A stretch of DNA of 64,000 nucleotides, taken from Ridgeia piscesae. Its lineage: Eukaryota > Annelida > Polychaeta > Sabellida > Siboglinidae. Below are positions 62,281 through 64,000 of the stretch, one piece after another. The stretch is from the NCBI GenBank assembly GCA_025642075.2, contig JAODUO010000131.1, forward strand, positions 426,001 to 490,000. The letters run 5' to 3'. How positions within the stretch are numbered: position 1 is the stretch's first letter; every line of letters begins with the position of its first letter. Under the pieces are notes generated by a model. The model made no database searches and had not been told where the DNA came from. It was given only the letters and a program-made list of their open reading frames with translations. Made by a program: the position numbers and the translations under genes.

Positions 62281-62399
62281 ATAACTCTATTCCGGAACAT
62301 TACATCCTTATAAAAAGTATGACTAATAACTATATACATAAGGCATTTTTCGTCAATGGCGACACAATGGTGAAGTATACAGGGCATCACTATTTATGA
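62235..62399 (+). CDS. Small open frame, 54 codons, possible first exon
   Basis: It starts in a TISU/YY1-like context (CAAAATGGCGCC) and reads MAPANTHSASIQFQFNNSIP ... TGHHYL. No family is recognised. It may be a first exon that splices before its stop, a small protein, or chance. The evidence is the start context and position only. Confidence 0.25.
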   Translation: MAPANTHSASIQFQFNNSIPEHYILIKSMTNNYIHKAFFVNGDTMVKYTGHHYL

Positions 62400-63017
62400 T
62401 ACTCTAGCTATATACGTCACGAAACTTTTTATAATTGTTTTTGGTGTGATCGTGTTAGACGTGTTTCATTTCTACTGGTTAGGTCAGGTGTTTTTCCTTG
62501 TAAGTCGGGTATATTTTATTCATTTTAATGAAGAGTCGTGTGAGGTAGTTCACTTATTTATATACCCGGGAATCAGGTTAAAGTAATTAATGAAGGTGCA
62601 GTGAACGTACATTTTGAGCCAACAAACACCTCTTGAATATATTTAGATATGTACGGTTTTATTCACAAGTAAACAGTTTTCCGAACAAAAGATGATAAGA
62701 CAAGATAAGTGTATTCCAGTCTCAGTCCTTATGCAAGAAATGTTCCGTAGCCATACATGTTATGTAACAACACAAACATGAGAAAAATGAACAACACAAG
62801 CCGAAGCTAAAATGCTATATGCAAACATTTCACTTGCGCTGCAATTCTTGGAATCCCTAAAATGATACTCAGTGAATATAAACAGCTTCTTCTACACAAC
62901 AAATCCAGGACATCGTACGTTGTATTCAGTAATGTAACATATAATTAAACGTTGTAATATTAACACCGTTATGGTACCACTGTGCACCACAGGGACATGC
63001 GGGTAGTCGCTACAGCA
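62400..63017. other. No gene seen
   Basis: AT-rich with short frames; would be intronic if the plus-strand model is right. Confidence 0.4.
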
Positions 63018-63025
63018 CACACACA

Positions 63026-63120
<95 letters not shown>
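63018..63120. repeat. (CA)n and (GCAC)n microsatellite
   Basis: CA repeats flank about 17 GCAC tetranucleotides, so the core is CpG-rich. Confidence 0.98.
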
Positions 63121-63128
63121 CGGAATAG

Positions 63129-63293
63129 GAAATCTCCCGGAATTTCACATCAGATACCCAACAGCACACACCCTCGTCTTTCGAAGTCCAATCCATCCGG
63201 ACAGAGATGTGGGATTCACAATAAAACCACACGGAACTGTTGAGATTCACGTCAAATCTGTTTCTCCCGGATTTCAAAACCTTAAATTGGCAG
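63129..63293 (+). CDS. Candidate internal exon of an unidentified plus-strand gene
   Basis: The frame (GNLPEFHIRYPTAHTLVFRS, PIHPDRDVGFTIKPHGTVEI, HVKSVSPGFQNLKL) is protein-like and ends at a good donor (GGCAG|GTATGA). The acceptor (GGAATAG|GA) is weak because a microsatellite lies directly upstream. Alternating hydrophobic strands and F.I.P.GTVEI.V loosely recall MSP/ASH-type beta-sandwich domains, but that is a guess. The minus strand is also open, so strand is not certain. Confidence 0.35.
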
Positions 63294-64000
63294 GTATGAA
63301 TAACATAACTGAATTACAGTGTATTCTTCTCCGCCTCTTTCTTTTTCTGTTGCTACTGCTGATTCATAATCGTGCAGTTGTGTGGCCTATTTCGACATGT
63401 ATTTTGATCCCACCTAGTTGTATTTTTATGAGAAAAATATGGACTTTTCTTCTCTCAACCAATGATGTATGTGTGTTAGGAGGGGGCTGTCGCTCAACTT
63501 TTTCAGGGTGTTAAATAATATCCGGCGTTTCTGCGCATGTGCGTAATTAAGGGGATGCATATTTAATGTCAACTACAATTGTCGCGGTTACATTTATCCG
63601 GGCGTTTTGTTTTATCTAGGTGACTGTTTATGTTCACACATTATAACATGTTTGCTTTCTACAAACATAGACAGTTTTCTCACCATGTATACATCACGTG
63701 AAGTCACTCTTGTGATTGGTCACAAATCTGTCCTGGCGCCCAAAAACATGTTTGGCACCCTCTTTCCGACATCGTAAAAACGTCACTGTCTACCCTAACA
63801 ACGCATCCTCGCTCACCAGGGTCGCTACGGCTGATTAGTACACTTAAAGTACCAGCTTCCACTACACCTAGCACATCCCTTTGAAAAACTCCTCTTTTAA
63901 TGCCAGTGAAATCGTCCAAGAGTATTGTGGCCCTCTGATCATGTCATATAATTTTGGTAATTTCAGCTACATGCTGCTCGTGTAATGTTTACGATGTGAA
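63294..64000. promoter_or_regulatory. End region with CCAAT and E2F-like motifs
   Basis: GTGATTGGTCAC (63,712, inverted CCAAT) and TGGCGCCCAAAA (63,733, E2F-like on the minus strand) precede CpG-containing sequence to about 63,900. This could be an alternative promoter. A minus-strand frame (63704-63919, 71 codons) is unassigned. Low confidence. Confidence 0.2.

Overview
This is animal nuclear DNA: AT-rich, with spliced genes, long (TA)n, (GT)n and (CA)n microsatellites, minisatellites, tRNA-derived SINEs and decayed non-LTR retrotransposons. The style suggests a marine lophotrochozoan, perhaps a mollusc, but that is inference. Nothing in the window is bacterial or viral.

The one gene identified with confidence is on the minus strand at about 52.7-62.1 kb: mitochondrial aspartyl-tRNA synthetase (DARS2). 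Ten exons (61,265 down to 52,677) join in frame with consensus splice sites. They encode a transit-peptide-like N-terminus, the OB-fold anticodon-binding domain, class II motifs 1 and 2, and the start of the GAD insertion domain. An eleventh, first coding exon at 62,081-62,123 is proposed mainly on phase. The C-terminal part, including motif 3, was not found at lower coordinates. The introns carry three minisatellites, two copies of a dispersed repeat and a LINE ORF2 remnant.

Just upstream, at 62.2 kb, a plus-strand ATG in a TISU/YY1-like context suggests a divergent promoter. A possible plus-strand exon lies at 63.13-63.29 kb.

From 0 to 52 kb no gene could be named. This part holds minisatellites (32 bp at 2.4 kb, 17 bp at 17.3 kb), three very long GT tracts (21.4, 23.9 and 26.4 kb), two SINEs (19.2 and 50.1 kb), a LINE tail (18.1 kb), and several CG-richer, more complex islands (1, 1.7, 9.3, 14.8, 36, 39 and 43 kb). 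The islands may be regulatory DNA or unrecognised exons. A cluster of six ATTAGC homeodomain-type sites lies at 21,985-22,136.

The most unusual object is at 48.25-50.13 kb: about 33 tandem copies of a 58-bp unit. Each carries the tRNA D-arm/A-box head of the SINE that the array runs into at its right end. It looks like a satellite generated from a SINE head.
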